Below, in pieces: positions 1 through 6,971 of a DNA stretch of 64,000 nt. How positions within the stretch are numbered: position 1 is the stretch's first letter; each line of letters begins with the position of its first letter. A program made the position numbers and the translations under genes. Location: assembly GCA_022826925.1 (NCBI GenBank), contig JAJDTX010000094.1, positions 1 through 64,000 of the forward strand, given 5' to 3'. Below the pieces are notes generated by a model. It saw only the letters and a program-made list of their open reading frames with translations. It searched no databases and was not told where the DNA came from. This DNA is from Bryobacterales bacterium. GTDB lineage: Bacteria > Acidobacteriota > Terriglobia > Bryobacterales > UBA6623.

Positions 1-262
1 CGGGATTTCTTCCCATTAAACTTGTCACATATTTCCCTAGCTCAGGCTGCTGCATCGTTCCTACAATCCATCCTTTCGCGAACTGACAGCGTGCCTCTGG
101 CGGGACTCGTCGCGATCAGTGACATCTCTAATCGAACGATGTAACGAAGTCTGATCCTCGGAACCGAATGGCCGCAAAGCGGCTCATTCGCTGGGGGCCG
201 TCGTCGGCATTTGGGGGGCGTGCCGCGCTTCCCAGCGCGATTGTATAGACTTGAAACGTCCA

Positions 263-727
263 ATGAGAGATAAGGATTGGAAAGCACCAGCGGGCAGGTG
301 GTCAGCAATACGCTTGGGAGCGGCCGCGTCCGTCATCTGTTGCCTTGCATTCTGGGCCGGATTTGCGACGGGCCGGAAGTCCCCCCCATCCAAGGCCGAC
401 GAAAAGGAATTCTTGACGTCCTATGAAGCGTACTTACGGAAAGATCTCGAGCGCATGGAAATGCAGGTAGTTGTAGTTCAGGAACAGAGACTCATGATGA
501 AGTTGGTGCCTGCGCTGGCCGCTCGAGCCCTTGTCTCCCGTAATTCGGTCGACCGCGACCTAGTGTCGCTGCTACCAGACTTGGCCGAAAATATCGTGGA
601 CGCCTTAGAGGCGTCGAATGATGTCGTGGATCGGCTCAGGAATCTTCTCTATGATCAATCCGAATTGATTCGGCACTATGGTCCTTGGCTGGAAGGAGAG
701 GAAGATATACATGCAGGGGACCCCTGA
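263..727 (+). CDS. Membrane-anchored protein of unknown function
   Basis: I do not recognise a family. The protein has a short basic N-terminus, one hydrophobic segment at about residues 18-37 that should act as a signal anchor, and a charged helical remainder of about 115 residues likely to lie outside the membrane. The ATG at 263 is preferred. A TTG at 251 would add four residues. No Shine-Dalgarno is visible for either start. A TATAGA box at 244-249 lies 13 bases before the ATG. The base composition is less GC-biased than in core genes of the window, in keeping with the accessory neighbourhood (an IS remnant follows). The 250 bases upstream hold nothing I can identify. Confidence 0.55.
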   Translation: MRDKDWKAPAGRWSAIRLGAAASVICCLAFWAGFATGRKSPPSKADEKEFLTSYEAYLRKDLERMEMQVVVVQEQRLMMKLVPALAARALVSRNSVDRDLVSLLPDLAENIVDALEASNDVVDRLRNLLYDQSELIRHYGPWLEGEEDIHAGDP

Positions 728-866
728 CGGCACTCATCCCCGGTGTTGACCGCTCGGCTTGGATTACTCCCTTGCCTGCGCCGATCGCCCTGTCTCGACG
801 CAGCCAACCTGAGCACCCATGGCCGATGTGCCGAAGGGCTTAGTTCCATGTGCCCGGTCTAATCCC

Positions 867-883
867 ACCGACTTTCAGTCGGT
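867..883. repeat. Left-end hairpin of the IS200/IS605 element
   Basis: ACCGACT, loop TTC, AGTCGGT forms a perfect 7-bp stem. The same palindrome recurs at 1450-1466 after the transposase gene. It is the kind of short stem-loop that TnpA binds as single-stranded DNA. Confidence 0.65.
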
Positions 884-938
884 TCGCTTCCAGCCGCCGG
901 ATGGGCGGGCGGGAGGGTGCTGGGCCTAGACTGTGGGG

Positions 939-1380
939 ATGGCCGAGTACCAGACAGGCGGGCACGCGAAGTACGACCTGAAGTACCACCTAGTGGATCA
1001 CGAAATATCGCTACAAGATCCTGCGGGGGGAAGTGGCGGAGCGGGCACGGGAAGTGATCCGGCAGACGTGCCAGATGCGGGAGGTACAGATCGTGCGGGG
1101 GGCGGTGTCGGCCGACCATGTGCACATGCTGGTGTCGGCGCCGCCGCACTTGGCCCCAGCCAAGCTGGTGCAATACATCAAGGGGTGGCCGTCGCGGCGG
1201 TTGCAGGACGAATTCCCGCATCTGCGGAAAAGATACTGGGGGCAGCACCTGTGGGGGCGCGGGTATTTCTGCGCGACGGTCGGCGCGGTGGACGAGCAGA
1301 CCGTGCGGGAGTACATCGAGGGTCAGAAGTGGGATGAGGATGCGGAAGGGTTCCGAGTCGTAGCGCCGGAGTCGCCTTGA
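939..1380 (+). pseudogene. tnpA: IS200/IS605 TnpA transposase, 2-bp deletion frameshift
   Basis: The product is a Y1 HUH transposase of the single-strand IS200/IS605 type. The ATG at 939 opens a reading that matches the family N-terminus (KYDLKYHLV) up to base 995. The rest, from base 997 (ITKYRYKILRGEVAERA onward), is in another frame and runs to the stop at 1380. The family normally reads HLVWITKYR here, so GTGTGG has become GTGG, a loss of two bases in a dinucleotide repeat. The second frame keeps the HUH motif (DHVHMLVSAPP) and the catalytic Tyr region (QTVREYIEGQ). The gene is therefore complete except for this lesion. It flanks accessory genes and is inactive unless the deletion is a sequencing error or is bypassed. 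Confidence 0.8.
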
Positions 1381-1381
1381 G

Positions 1382-1468
1382 CCGGCTTCAGCCGGGCACC
1401 CTTCAGGCGGCTTCAGCCGCCCCCACGACTTTCAGTCGTAATCGAACCCACCGACTTTCAGTCGGTGG
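1382..1468. repeat. Four tandem hairpins at the right end of the IS element
   Basis: Four short palindromes follow the transposase stop: 1382-1395 (CCGGCT-TC-AGCCGG), 1406-1421 (GGCGGCT-TC-AGCCGCC), 1425-1439 (ACGACT-TTC-AGTCGT) and 1448-1468 (CCACCGACT-TTC-AGTCGGTGG). All share a CT(T)TCAG apex with different stems. The last repeats the left-end hairpin. The array resembles REP-like elements mobilised by this transposase family. Confidence 0.65.
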
Positions 1469-1472
1469 TCGT

Positions 1473-1853
1473 TCAGTGGTACTGCACGAACTCGATGGTG
1501 TGCCCGTCGGGATCGCTGCAGAACGCTTGGCTCATGCCGAGCCGCTCGTTGCCGCCCTCGGCGAACTCGATCCCGCATTCGTTCAGGCGGGCCTTGACCA
1601 CGTTCAGGTCCTCCACCTCCATGGCGAGGTGATCCGAGCGGCTGATGCGGCCGCGTACCTCGCGGCCGGCCCCGGTTTGTTCGATCAGGTGGATTTGGCG
1701 ATCGCCCACGGCCAGCCAAGCTCCGGGGAAATCGAAGTTCGGCCGTTCGTCTTCGGGCAGCCCGAGCACATCGCAGAAGAAGCGCTTGGAGGCGGCTAGG
1801 TTGGCCACTGCGAAGGAGACGTGGTGCATGCGCTTGAGCCCGATGTAATCCAT
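1473..1853 (-). CDS. VOC-family (glyoxalase/bleomycin-resistance fold) protein
   Basis: At 126 residues it matches a single vicinal-oxygen-chelate domain built from two beta-alpha-beta-beta-beta modules. The usual metal ligand positions appear to be filled: His11 in the first strand (MHHVSFAV), Glu58 (IHLIEQ), His75 (SDHLAMEV) and Glu121 (DGHTIEFVQYH). The DPDGHTIEF signature near the C-terminus is typical of lactoylglutathione-lyase-like members. The substrate cannot be told from sequence; glyoxalase, fosfomycin-resistance and dioxygenase branches share these features. It stands alone next to the IS element and points toward it. Confidence 0.85.
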   Translation of the reverse strand: MDYIGLKRMHHVSFAVANLAASKRFFCDVLGLPEDERPNFDFPGAWLAVGDRQIHLIEQTGAGREVRGRISRSDHLAMEVEDLNVVKARLNECGIEFAEGGNERLGMSQAFCSDPDGHTIEFVQYH

Positions 1854-1958
1854 AAGAGCCCATTGTAGGCGCAGCGTTGCCGCCCGGCTCGCGAGGGGAG
1901 TCGCATAGGCTCGGGACGCCAGTTGTACCCGATTACCGCCTGCGACTCAGGCGAAGAA

Positions 1959-2351
1959 TCACGCGGGAGACAACGTGCGCAGCCCGGCCGCCGATGCTGC
2001 TTGAACGAGGCGACTGTCGTATGCAATGAAGACTGGGTCGAATTGAACGAGCCGAAGCGCAGACGCAAGTTGCAAGGCGTCTGGGCTTCGCAACTCTGGA
2101 GGGTCGAGCGCAGCCGCTCGTTCCACAACGCTTCGATCAAGGGTTACGACCTCGAGGTTGCGGATCAGTCGGTGGGCAAAGCCAACCCTGCCCGGATCGT
2201 GGAGTCGAATCGCTCTTGGAACTTCCACTGCCGCCAACTCGCTTGCCATCACGTGCGAGTACGTCTCCAAGTCACGCCGCAGGGCTGCAGACTCCGGCTC
2301 GTTGACGACAAGCTTCACTAGAGCCGAAGAGTCGCAGAAAGCAACTTTCAC
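1959..2351 (-). CDS. vapC: VapC-type PIN-domain toxin ribonuclease
   Basis: This is a PIN-domain endoribonuclease, the toxin of a type II toxin-antitoxin pair. The acidic residues expected at the active site are present: Asp7 (FCDSSALVKL), Glu in SELAAVE, Asp in SPDALQLASA and Asp in AYDSRL. Its 130 residues are normal for the family. The GTG start at 2351 overlaps the last four bases of the antitoxin gene, so translation should be coupled. An upstream in-frame ATG would give a 45-residue extension with no domain character and is rejected. Confidence 0.85.
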   Translation of the reverse strand: MKVAFCDSSALVKLVVNEPESAALRRDLETYSHVMASELAAVEVPRAIRLHDPGRVGFAHRLIRNLEVVTLDRSVVERAAALDPPELRSPDALQLASALRLVQFDPVFIAYDSRLVQAASAAGLRTLSPA

Positions 2352-2626
2352 GTTCGATCGTCCCTCATTTCCTGCAGGTGCTTGGACACTGTCCGATGCG
2401 AATCGACCTCCCCGCCGGGACGTTCCATGTCCGACCATGTGCCAGCTGCCGGAATCACCACGCCGTCGTCGACTAGTCGCCGCCATGCATCGACTTCCGG
2501 GGCGAGGGGCTGTAGCACCGCAACAGGCTTGCCGCGGTCAGTCACGGCGAAGGCTGTGCCCGTCTTCACCTTGGCCAGGTAGACGCTGAGGTTCTGGCGC
2601 AGTTCTCGAATGCCGACATGCTCCAT
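2348..2626 (-). CDS. vapB: Phd/YefM-type antitoxin (VapB)
   Basis: The 92-residue protein opens with a Phd/YefM fold (GIRELRQNLSVYLAKV, then TDRGKPVAVLQPL). This dimeric DNA-binding module represses its own operon. The C-terminal half (about residues 45-92) is charged and probably disordered until it wraps the toxin. It precedes vapC with a 4-base overlap, the normal order. The ATG at 2626 is chosen because the fold begins at once; an ATG at 2635 would add three residues. Confidence 0.85.
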   Translation of the reverse strand: MEHVGIRELRQNLSVYLAKVKTGTAFAVTDRGKPVAVLQPLAPEVDAWRRLVDDGVVIPAAGTWSDMERPGGEVDSHRTVSKHLQEMRDDRT

Positions 2627-2849
2627 GTAGCACATGGTACTACAGAGCCGGGCGGCCCGGGTTAGGGGATCAGCGATGGGCGCAAGGCGGAGCGGGGACA
2701 GAGCGGAAAGGTTGGTGCGGGGGAGGCGCGCCTCGACTGCGGATCGGGAGTGGAGTGCTGTCAAAGTCGACCATGTCCATGCCCTCCAGCAGTACGAGCT
2801 CGATACTTGGCTAGCTTGAGAGACCGAGTGTGCGGCCGACAGTCCTCCT

Positions 2850-3317
2850 TCACGGAGACCTCTCGCGCGGGCTAGCTTGCTCGGGGATTTGGGAGTTTCG
2901 GTCCCCGCCGAAGAAGGCAAGCAAGAATGGCAATAATGTGCCGAGCAAGCCACCAAGGAGTGCTCCGGCAAACCCAAGCAGAGCGATCCTCAATTGCAGT
3001 TTTTCCTTGCGGAGATCATCTTGCCGGTCACGATGTTGTTTTGGCGTGTAGTTCGGCTCGTATTCGAAGAAATACCGGCAATCACGTCTGTCTTCGTGAA
3101 GTTCTCTGTCTAGGTCCGCATCCTCAATCGAACCCTCCACGTATCGTGCGGTCCACTGATCTCTGTAGCAACTCATCTCATCGGTATAGAGTGCGTCCGA
3201 ATTGTTGCGACCATCGGCAGACGAAAACTCAGTTCGTTCAGTTTGAAATAGCTCTCGCTCTCTGATCGTGAGAAATCCACAGTCGGTGCAACTTCGGTGC
3301 TTCTTGCAAAATGACAT
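2850..3317 (-). CDS. Cys-rich cytosolic domain with C-terminal membrane anchor, unknown
   Basis: I do not recognise a family. The N-terminus has three closely spaced cysteines (CKKHRSCTDCG), which might bind metal. A highly charged middle region (residues about 25-105) follows. One Leu/Gly-rich membrane segment at about residues 110-135 contains a GxxxG-type pattern (GALLGGLLGTLL) that could support oligomerisation. The start at 3317 is supported by an AAAGGAGG Shine-Dalgarno six bases upstream. Composition is less GC-rich than neighbouring core genes, consistent with acquired DNA. Confidence 0.65.
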   Translation of the reverse strand: MSFCKKHRSCTDCGFLTIRERELFQTERTEFSSADGRNNSDALYTDEMSCYRDQWTARYVEGSIEDADLDRELHEDRRDCRYFFEYEPNYTPKQHRDRQDDLRKEKLQLRIALLGFAGALLGGLLGTLLPFLLAFFGGDRNSQIPEQASPRERSP

Positions 3318-3795
3318 GAGGCCTCCTTTCTGCTAAACGTCCGTCGGCGTTGGGGCTTGCATACAAGACCCCGATGCAGGCGTTCGCCGACAGGCTGGAT
3401 GTTGCCCGAGATGCCAGAGAGAAGTTGCTCTCGATGGCAACGTTTCATCAGAGTGCGCAACTCGAGAGTCCGAGTCCCTGTGCGTCAACCGAGTAACTCC
3501 GCGTTGAGCTCTATTCTACGCTCCACGCAACTGGCTTTGCCGCATGCCTGCGCCCGTCGTGTGCAAGCCGCAGCCGGCCTTCCATCACGCTTCGCCCAGT
3601 CTAGCGGGAAGGGGTAATTTTGCTAGAGGCAAGTGCATGCCTAGGTTGTCCCAATTCGATTCCAAGATCTGACTGTGATGCGATGACTCCCTGTAAGGTG
3701 CCGTGCCCAAGAAGCATAGTTGCCGGATGCGCCCACTGATCGCGGACTGCGTCCTGTCGGCGCCTGCGGCACCGGTCGGCCACCGTTCGCCCCGT
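3318..3795. other. Intergenic region, no gene recognised
   Basis: This is the gap between the Cys-rich membrane protein and the tat promoter. Short open frames on both strands have low-complexity or unnatural translations, and no RNA gene was recognised. It probably carries the promoter of the leftward gene at its left end. Confidence 0.4.
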
Positions 3796-3824
3796 TTGCT
3801 TCCCGCTGCCGCCCTCGCTATCAT
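3796..3824 (+). promoter_or_regulatory. Candidate sigma70-type promoter for tatA
   Basis: TTGCTT at 3796-3801 and TATCAT at 3819-3824 are separated by 17 bases. The -10 box matches consensus at five of six positions, the -35 box at only three. It lies 55 bases before the tatA start. Confidence 0.4.
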
Positions 3825-3879
3825 CAAGGAACGTTCTGACGCGGCTGAGGTCGCGCCGGGGCTGTCGTAGGAGGATCGC

Positions 3880-4374
3880 ATGGGCCCGATCGGCATGGGT
3901 GAGGTTATCGTCCTGTTCATTCTGGCCTTGCTGATCTTCGGGCCCAAAAAGCTGCCCGAGCTAGGCAAGACATTCGGCAAGGGCATGGCCGAGTTCAAGC
4001 GCGCTTCGAACGAGCTCAAGTCCACCTTCCAGCGCGAGATGGACAATATCGAGCACGAGACGCGCGAAGTCAAGAATCTCTCCAGCAGCGTCAGCCGCGA
4101 CATCAGCACCAGCTACTACGACGACAACGAAGAAGACTACTACAGCGACTACGATTACGACGGCAGCCAGGGCGGTGCAGCCGCGACCGATTCTTCTTCG
4201 AAGAGTTCCGATGACGGCGACTCGTCGTCCGAAGCAGCGGCAGCGCCCGAGGAGGGAACCGCCGCCGAAGCACCTGCCGGGTCCGACAGTGACCCGACCG
4301 ATGCCGCGGCCTCGGAGGCGCCCGTCACCGGCTTGCCGGAATCCGAAGCGATCGCCGATTCCAAATCTGCCTGA
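3880..4374 (+). CDS. tatA: Twin-arginine translocase subunit TatA with long acidic tail
   Basis: TatA forms the transport-competent oligomer that moves folded twin-arginine substrates across the inner membrane. The N-terminal helix (about residues 5-20) is followed by the family hinge FGPKKLPELGKTFGKG and an amphipathic helix. The first 75 residues are a normal TatA. The remaining 90 are very acidic and low in complexity, with a Tyr/Asp-rich patch (YYDDNEEDYYSDYDYD) and a Ser/Ala/Glu tail, well beyond the family's usual 60-100 residues. AGGAGG at 3869-3874 supports the start. tatC follows 60 bases later. Exported proteins with RR signals lie in this window (8910-10085 and 48222-49598). Confidence 0.92.
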   Translation: MGPIGMGEVIVLFILALLIFGPKKLPELGKTFGKGMAEFKRASNELKSTFQREMDNIEHETREVKNLSSSVSRDISTSYYDDNEEDYYSDYDYDGSQGGAAATDSSSKSSDDGDSSSEAAAAPEEGTAAEAPAGSDSDPTDAAASEAPVTGLPESEAIADSKSA

Positions 4375-4434
4375 GCGCTGCTAGCACGATCTCTCTGAAT
4401 AGGATTCGAAGCCAAGCAAGGGTCGGATTGCTCC

Positions 4435-5673
4435 ATGGATTCGGAAGATCGCAACACGCAGGACGGTGGCCCCGAGACGACCGGCTCGGAGGGCCAGCAG
4501 TCCGAGGGCAGTTCCGGCACCGACGCGCAAGGCTCCGGCCACTCCGACGCGGGGGAGTCATCCGAGTCCCGCTCGGACTCATCCTTTTACGACGACCCCT
4601 ATCACGACGAATCCGACCACCTCTACGACGACCCGCACGCGGACCCACCCGCCGCTGCTGAGGGCGACGAGGAGGGAGACCAGCCGTCGTCGGCCGCCGA
4701 TTCCGGCACCCCTCCGCCTCCGCCTCCGACCGACGGCGGGGACGATGGGGATGACGATGGGGATGACGATGACGACGAAGAGGGCATGGCGCGCATGTCC
4801 TTCTTGGAGCATCTCGAGGAATTGCGCACGCGCATCCTGCGCGCGCTCGGCGGCCTGCTGGTGGTCTATCTCTTCTGCCTGGCCTTCGCCAACGATCTGC
4901 TGCGGCTCGCCATCGAGCCGTTCCGCGGCGCGGCGCGCGCTATCGCCGGCCCTGGCGGCGAGATGATCCAGATGATCAACACGCGCCCGCTGGAGCAGTT
5001 CCAGGTGCAGTACATCAAGGTGCCGCTGCTGGCCGCAGTCTTCCTCGGCGCTCCCTGGCTGACCTACCAAGCTTGGCAGTTCATCGCCCCCGGCCTGTAC
5101 AGGAAGGAAAAGCGCTGGGCGCTGCCGTTCATCTTTACTACCGCCAGCCTGTTTGTCCTTGGCGGCGTGTTTTGCTACTTCGTGGCGCTGCGCGTGACCC
5201 TGCAGTTCCTGCTGACGGTGACGGAGGAGGTCGAGCCGTACATTTCGGTCAGCGACTACCTCAACACGTTCATCATTCTCGAAATCGGCCTGGGCCTGGT
5301 GTTCCAGCTGCCCGTGCTGATCTTCTTCTTCACCCTGCTGCGTCTCACCACGCCGCGCTTCCTGCTGCGCAACGTGCGCTACGCCGTGCTGGTGATGTTC
5401 ATCGTCGCCGCGATCATCACCCCGACCGGCGATCCACTCACCATGACGCTCTTCGCCGGGCCGATGATCTTGCTCTACTTCGTCGGCATCGGAGCGAGCT
5501 GGCTGCTGGTGCTGCGGCGCGAGGGCCGCCGGCTGCCGTGGCTGCGCATCGGCCTGTCGGTGCTGGCGTTCTTCGGGTTGATCGCGGCGATCATCGCCTA
5601 CATGCACTTTGCCCACGGTTACGGGCTGATACCGGACTTCCCGTGGTTCGGGCCGACGGACCCGTCGGGATAG
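4435..5673 (+). CDS. tatC: Twin-arginine translocase subunit TatC with acidic N-terminal extension
   Basis: TatC is the polytopic receptor for twin-arginine signal peptides. The conserved start of the family (MSFLEHLEELRTRIL) appears only at residue 121. It is followed by six membrane segments and the expected P-loop-like region (GAPWLTYQAWQFIAPGLY). Residues 1-117 are an Asp/Glu/Ser/Gly-rich, presumably disordered cytoplasmic extension ending in a run of Asp. An internal ATG at 4786 (MARMSFLEH) behind GAAGAGGG could start a normal-length TatC, so the extension may be optional. The frame is open and uninterrupted from 4435, and the extension resembles the tail of the adjacent TatA. Confidence 0.92.
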   Translation: MDSEDRNTQDGGPETTGSEGQQSEGSSGTDAQGSGHSDAGESSESRSDSSFYDDPYHDESDHLYDDPHADPPAAAEGDEEGDQPSSAADSGTPPPPPPTDGGDDGDDDGDDDDDEEGMARMSFLEHLEELRTRILRALGGLLVVYLFCLAFANDLLRLAIEPFRGAARAIAGPGGEMIQMINTRPLEQFQVQYIKVPLLAAVFLGAPWLTYQAWQFIAPGLYRKEKRWALPFIFTTASLFVLGGVFCYFVALRVTLQFLLTVTEEVEPYISVSDYLNTFIILEIGLGLVFQLPVLIFFFTLLRLTTPRFLLRNVRYAVLVMFIVAAIITPTGDPLTMTLFAGPMILLYFVGIGASWLLVLRREGRRLPWLRIGLSVLAFFGLIAAIIAYMHFAHGYGLIPDFPWFGPTDPSG

Positions 5674-5691
5674 TGGGAGCCGGCGCGGCTG

Positions 5692-6930
5692 CTACTGCAC
5701 CGCAGCCGGGGCCGGACGGCCGGCGTAGCGGGAGCTCACGTAGGAATCGAGAATCTCGATGAACTCGGCTACGATGCGATCGCCCCGCAAGGTGCGGTGC
5801 AGGCGCCCGTCCACGTAAACCGGCGCCACCGGCTCTTCGAAGGTGCCGGGCAGCGAGATGCCGATATCGGCGTACTTGGACTCCCCGGGACCGTTGACGA
5901 TGCAGCCCATGACGGCCACGCTCATGCTCTCGACGCCTTCGTACTCGCCCTTCCACTCCGGCATCTTGGCGCCCAGATAGGCCTGGATCTCCTCGGCCAT
6001 TTCTTGGAAGAACGTGCTGGTGGTGCGCCCGCATCCCGGGCAGGCGGTGACTTGCGGCGTGAAGTGCCGGATGTCCAGCGCCTGCAGCATCTGCTTGGCG
6101 ACCTCGACCTCCTCGCAGCGGTCGCCGCCCGGACGGGGCGTCAGCGACACCCGGATGGTGTCTCCGATCCCCTCCTGCAGCAGCACCGCCATGCCGGCAG
6201 TGGACGCCACCACGCCCTTGTTGCCCATTCCAGCCTCGGTCAGGCCGAGGTGCAGAGGGTAGTCGCAGCGCAGCGCCAAGGCGCGGTAGACCGCGATCAG
6301 GTCCTGCACGTCGGAGACCTTTGCGCTCAGGATGATGCGGTCGTGCCCGAGCCCGTAGCCCTCGGCCGCTTCGGCGGACCGCAGCGCGCTCAGCACGATC
6401 GTTTCGTACATCACCTCGGCTGCGCTGAGGGGTTTCGCCCGCTTGGCGTTCGCGTCCATCTGGCTGGTCAGCAGCTGCTGGTCCAGCGAGCCCCAGTTCA
6501 CGCCGATCCGCACGGGCTTGCCGTGCTCGATCGCGGCTTCGATCATGGTGCGGAAGTTGTCGTCGTGCCGCTTGCCGATGTTCACGTTGCCCGGGTTGAT
6601 GCGGTACTTCGCCAGCGCCTTGGCGCAGTCGGGATACTGCTTGAGCAGGAGGTGCCCGTTGTAGTGGAAGTCCCCCACGATCGGCACCTCGCAGCCGAAA
6701 TCGCGCAGGGTCTGCACGATGCCCGGGACAGCCTGGGCCGCCTTGTCGTGGTTCACCGTCACGCGCACCAGCTCCGATCCGGACTGGGCGAGGGCAAGGA
6801 CTTGGTTAACCGTAGCTGCGCTGTCGGCAGTGTCGGTGTTGGTCATCGACTGCACCACGACCGGATGGTCGGCGCCGATTAGGACGCCGCTCACATCGCA
6901 GGCAGTCGTATGCCGTCGGGAGCTTGCCAT
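5692..6930 (-). CDS. ispG: 4-hydroxy-3-methylbut-2-enyl diphosphate synthase (IspG)
   Basis: IspG carries out the penultimate step of the MEP isoprenoid pathway, reductive ring-opening of ME-cPP to HMBPP, with a [4Fe-4S] cluster. Cluster ligands Cys297, Cys300 (ACPGCGR), Cys343 (MGCIVNG) and Glu350 ([12 protein letters not shown]) are present. The N-terminal TIM-barrel starts with [11 protein letters not shown]. The length of 412 is that of the two-domain bacterial form, without the extra domain of chlamydial and plant enzymes. It is convergent with tatC (18 bases between stops). uppS at 54 kb would consume the same isoprenoid pool. Confidence 0.97.
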   Translation of the reverse strand: MASSRRHTTACDVSGVLIGADHPVVVQSMTNTDTADSAATVNQVLALAQSGSELVRVTVNHDKAAQAVPGIVQTLRDFGCEVPIVGDFHYNGHLLLKQYPDCAKALAKYRINPGNVNIGKRHDDNFRTMIEAAIEHGKPVRIGVNWGSLDQQLLTSQMDANAKRAKPLSAAEVMYETIVLSALRSAEAAEGYGLGHDRIILSAKVSDVQDLIAVYRALALRCDYPLHLGLTEAGMGNKGVVASTAGMAVLLQEGIGDTIRVSLTPRPGGDRCEEVEVAKQMLQALDIRHFTPQVTACPGCGRTTSTFFQEMAEEIQAYLGAKMPEWKGEYEGVESMSVAVMGCIVNGPGESKYADIGISLPGTFEEPVAPVYVDGRLHRTLRGDRIVAEFIEILDSYVSSRYAGRPAPAAVQ

Positions 6931-6971
6931 GGGGCTGCGGGCGCGCCGCTTGCCTTGAGTCTAGCAAGCCG

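Larger units (their letters stand above)
864..1468 (+). mobile_element. IS200/IS605-family element, tnpA only, inactivated
   Basis: The element is bounded on the left by the hairpin at 867-883 and on the right by a run of four hairpins ending at 1468. The 20-base string starting CCCACCGACTTTC occurs identically at 864-883 and 1447-1466. Single-strand transposons of this family carry subterminal hairpins recognised by the Y1 HUH transposase rather than terminal inverted repeats with target duplications. There is no tnpB or IscB gene. Exact ends are inferred from the hairpins, because the cleavage sites cannot be read from sequence alone. Confidence 0.65.

Noticed and set aside
3-15. 13-base match GGATTTCTTCCCA shared with 16203-16215
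   Set aside because: Matches of 13 bases are expected many times by chance in a 64 kb window, and the flanks differ.
1382-1468. Run of hairpins considered as a CRISPR array
   Set aside because: Repeat units are short, differ in stem sequence and have no spacers of even length; no cas genes are present. They fit an IS200/IS605 end.
4579-5616. Long leftward open frame of 345 codons opposite tatC
   Set aside because: It is the shadow of tatC. The translation is rich in Gln, Glu, Arg and His with no family features, as expected from the antisense of a GC-rich gene.
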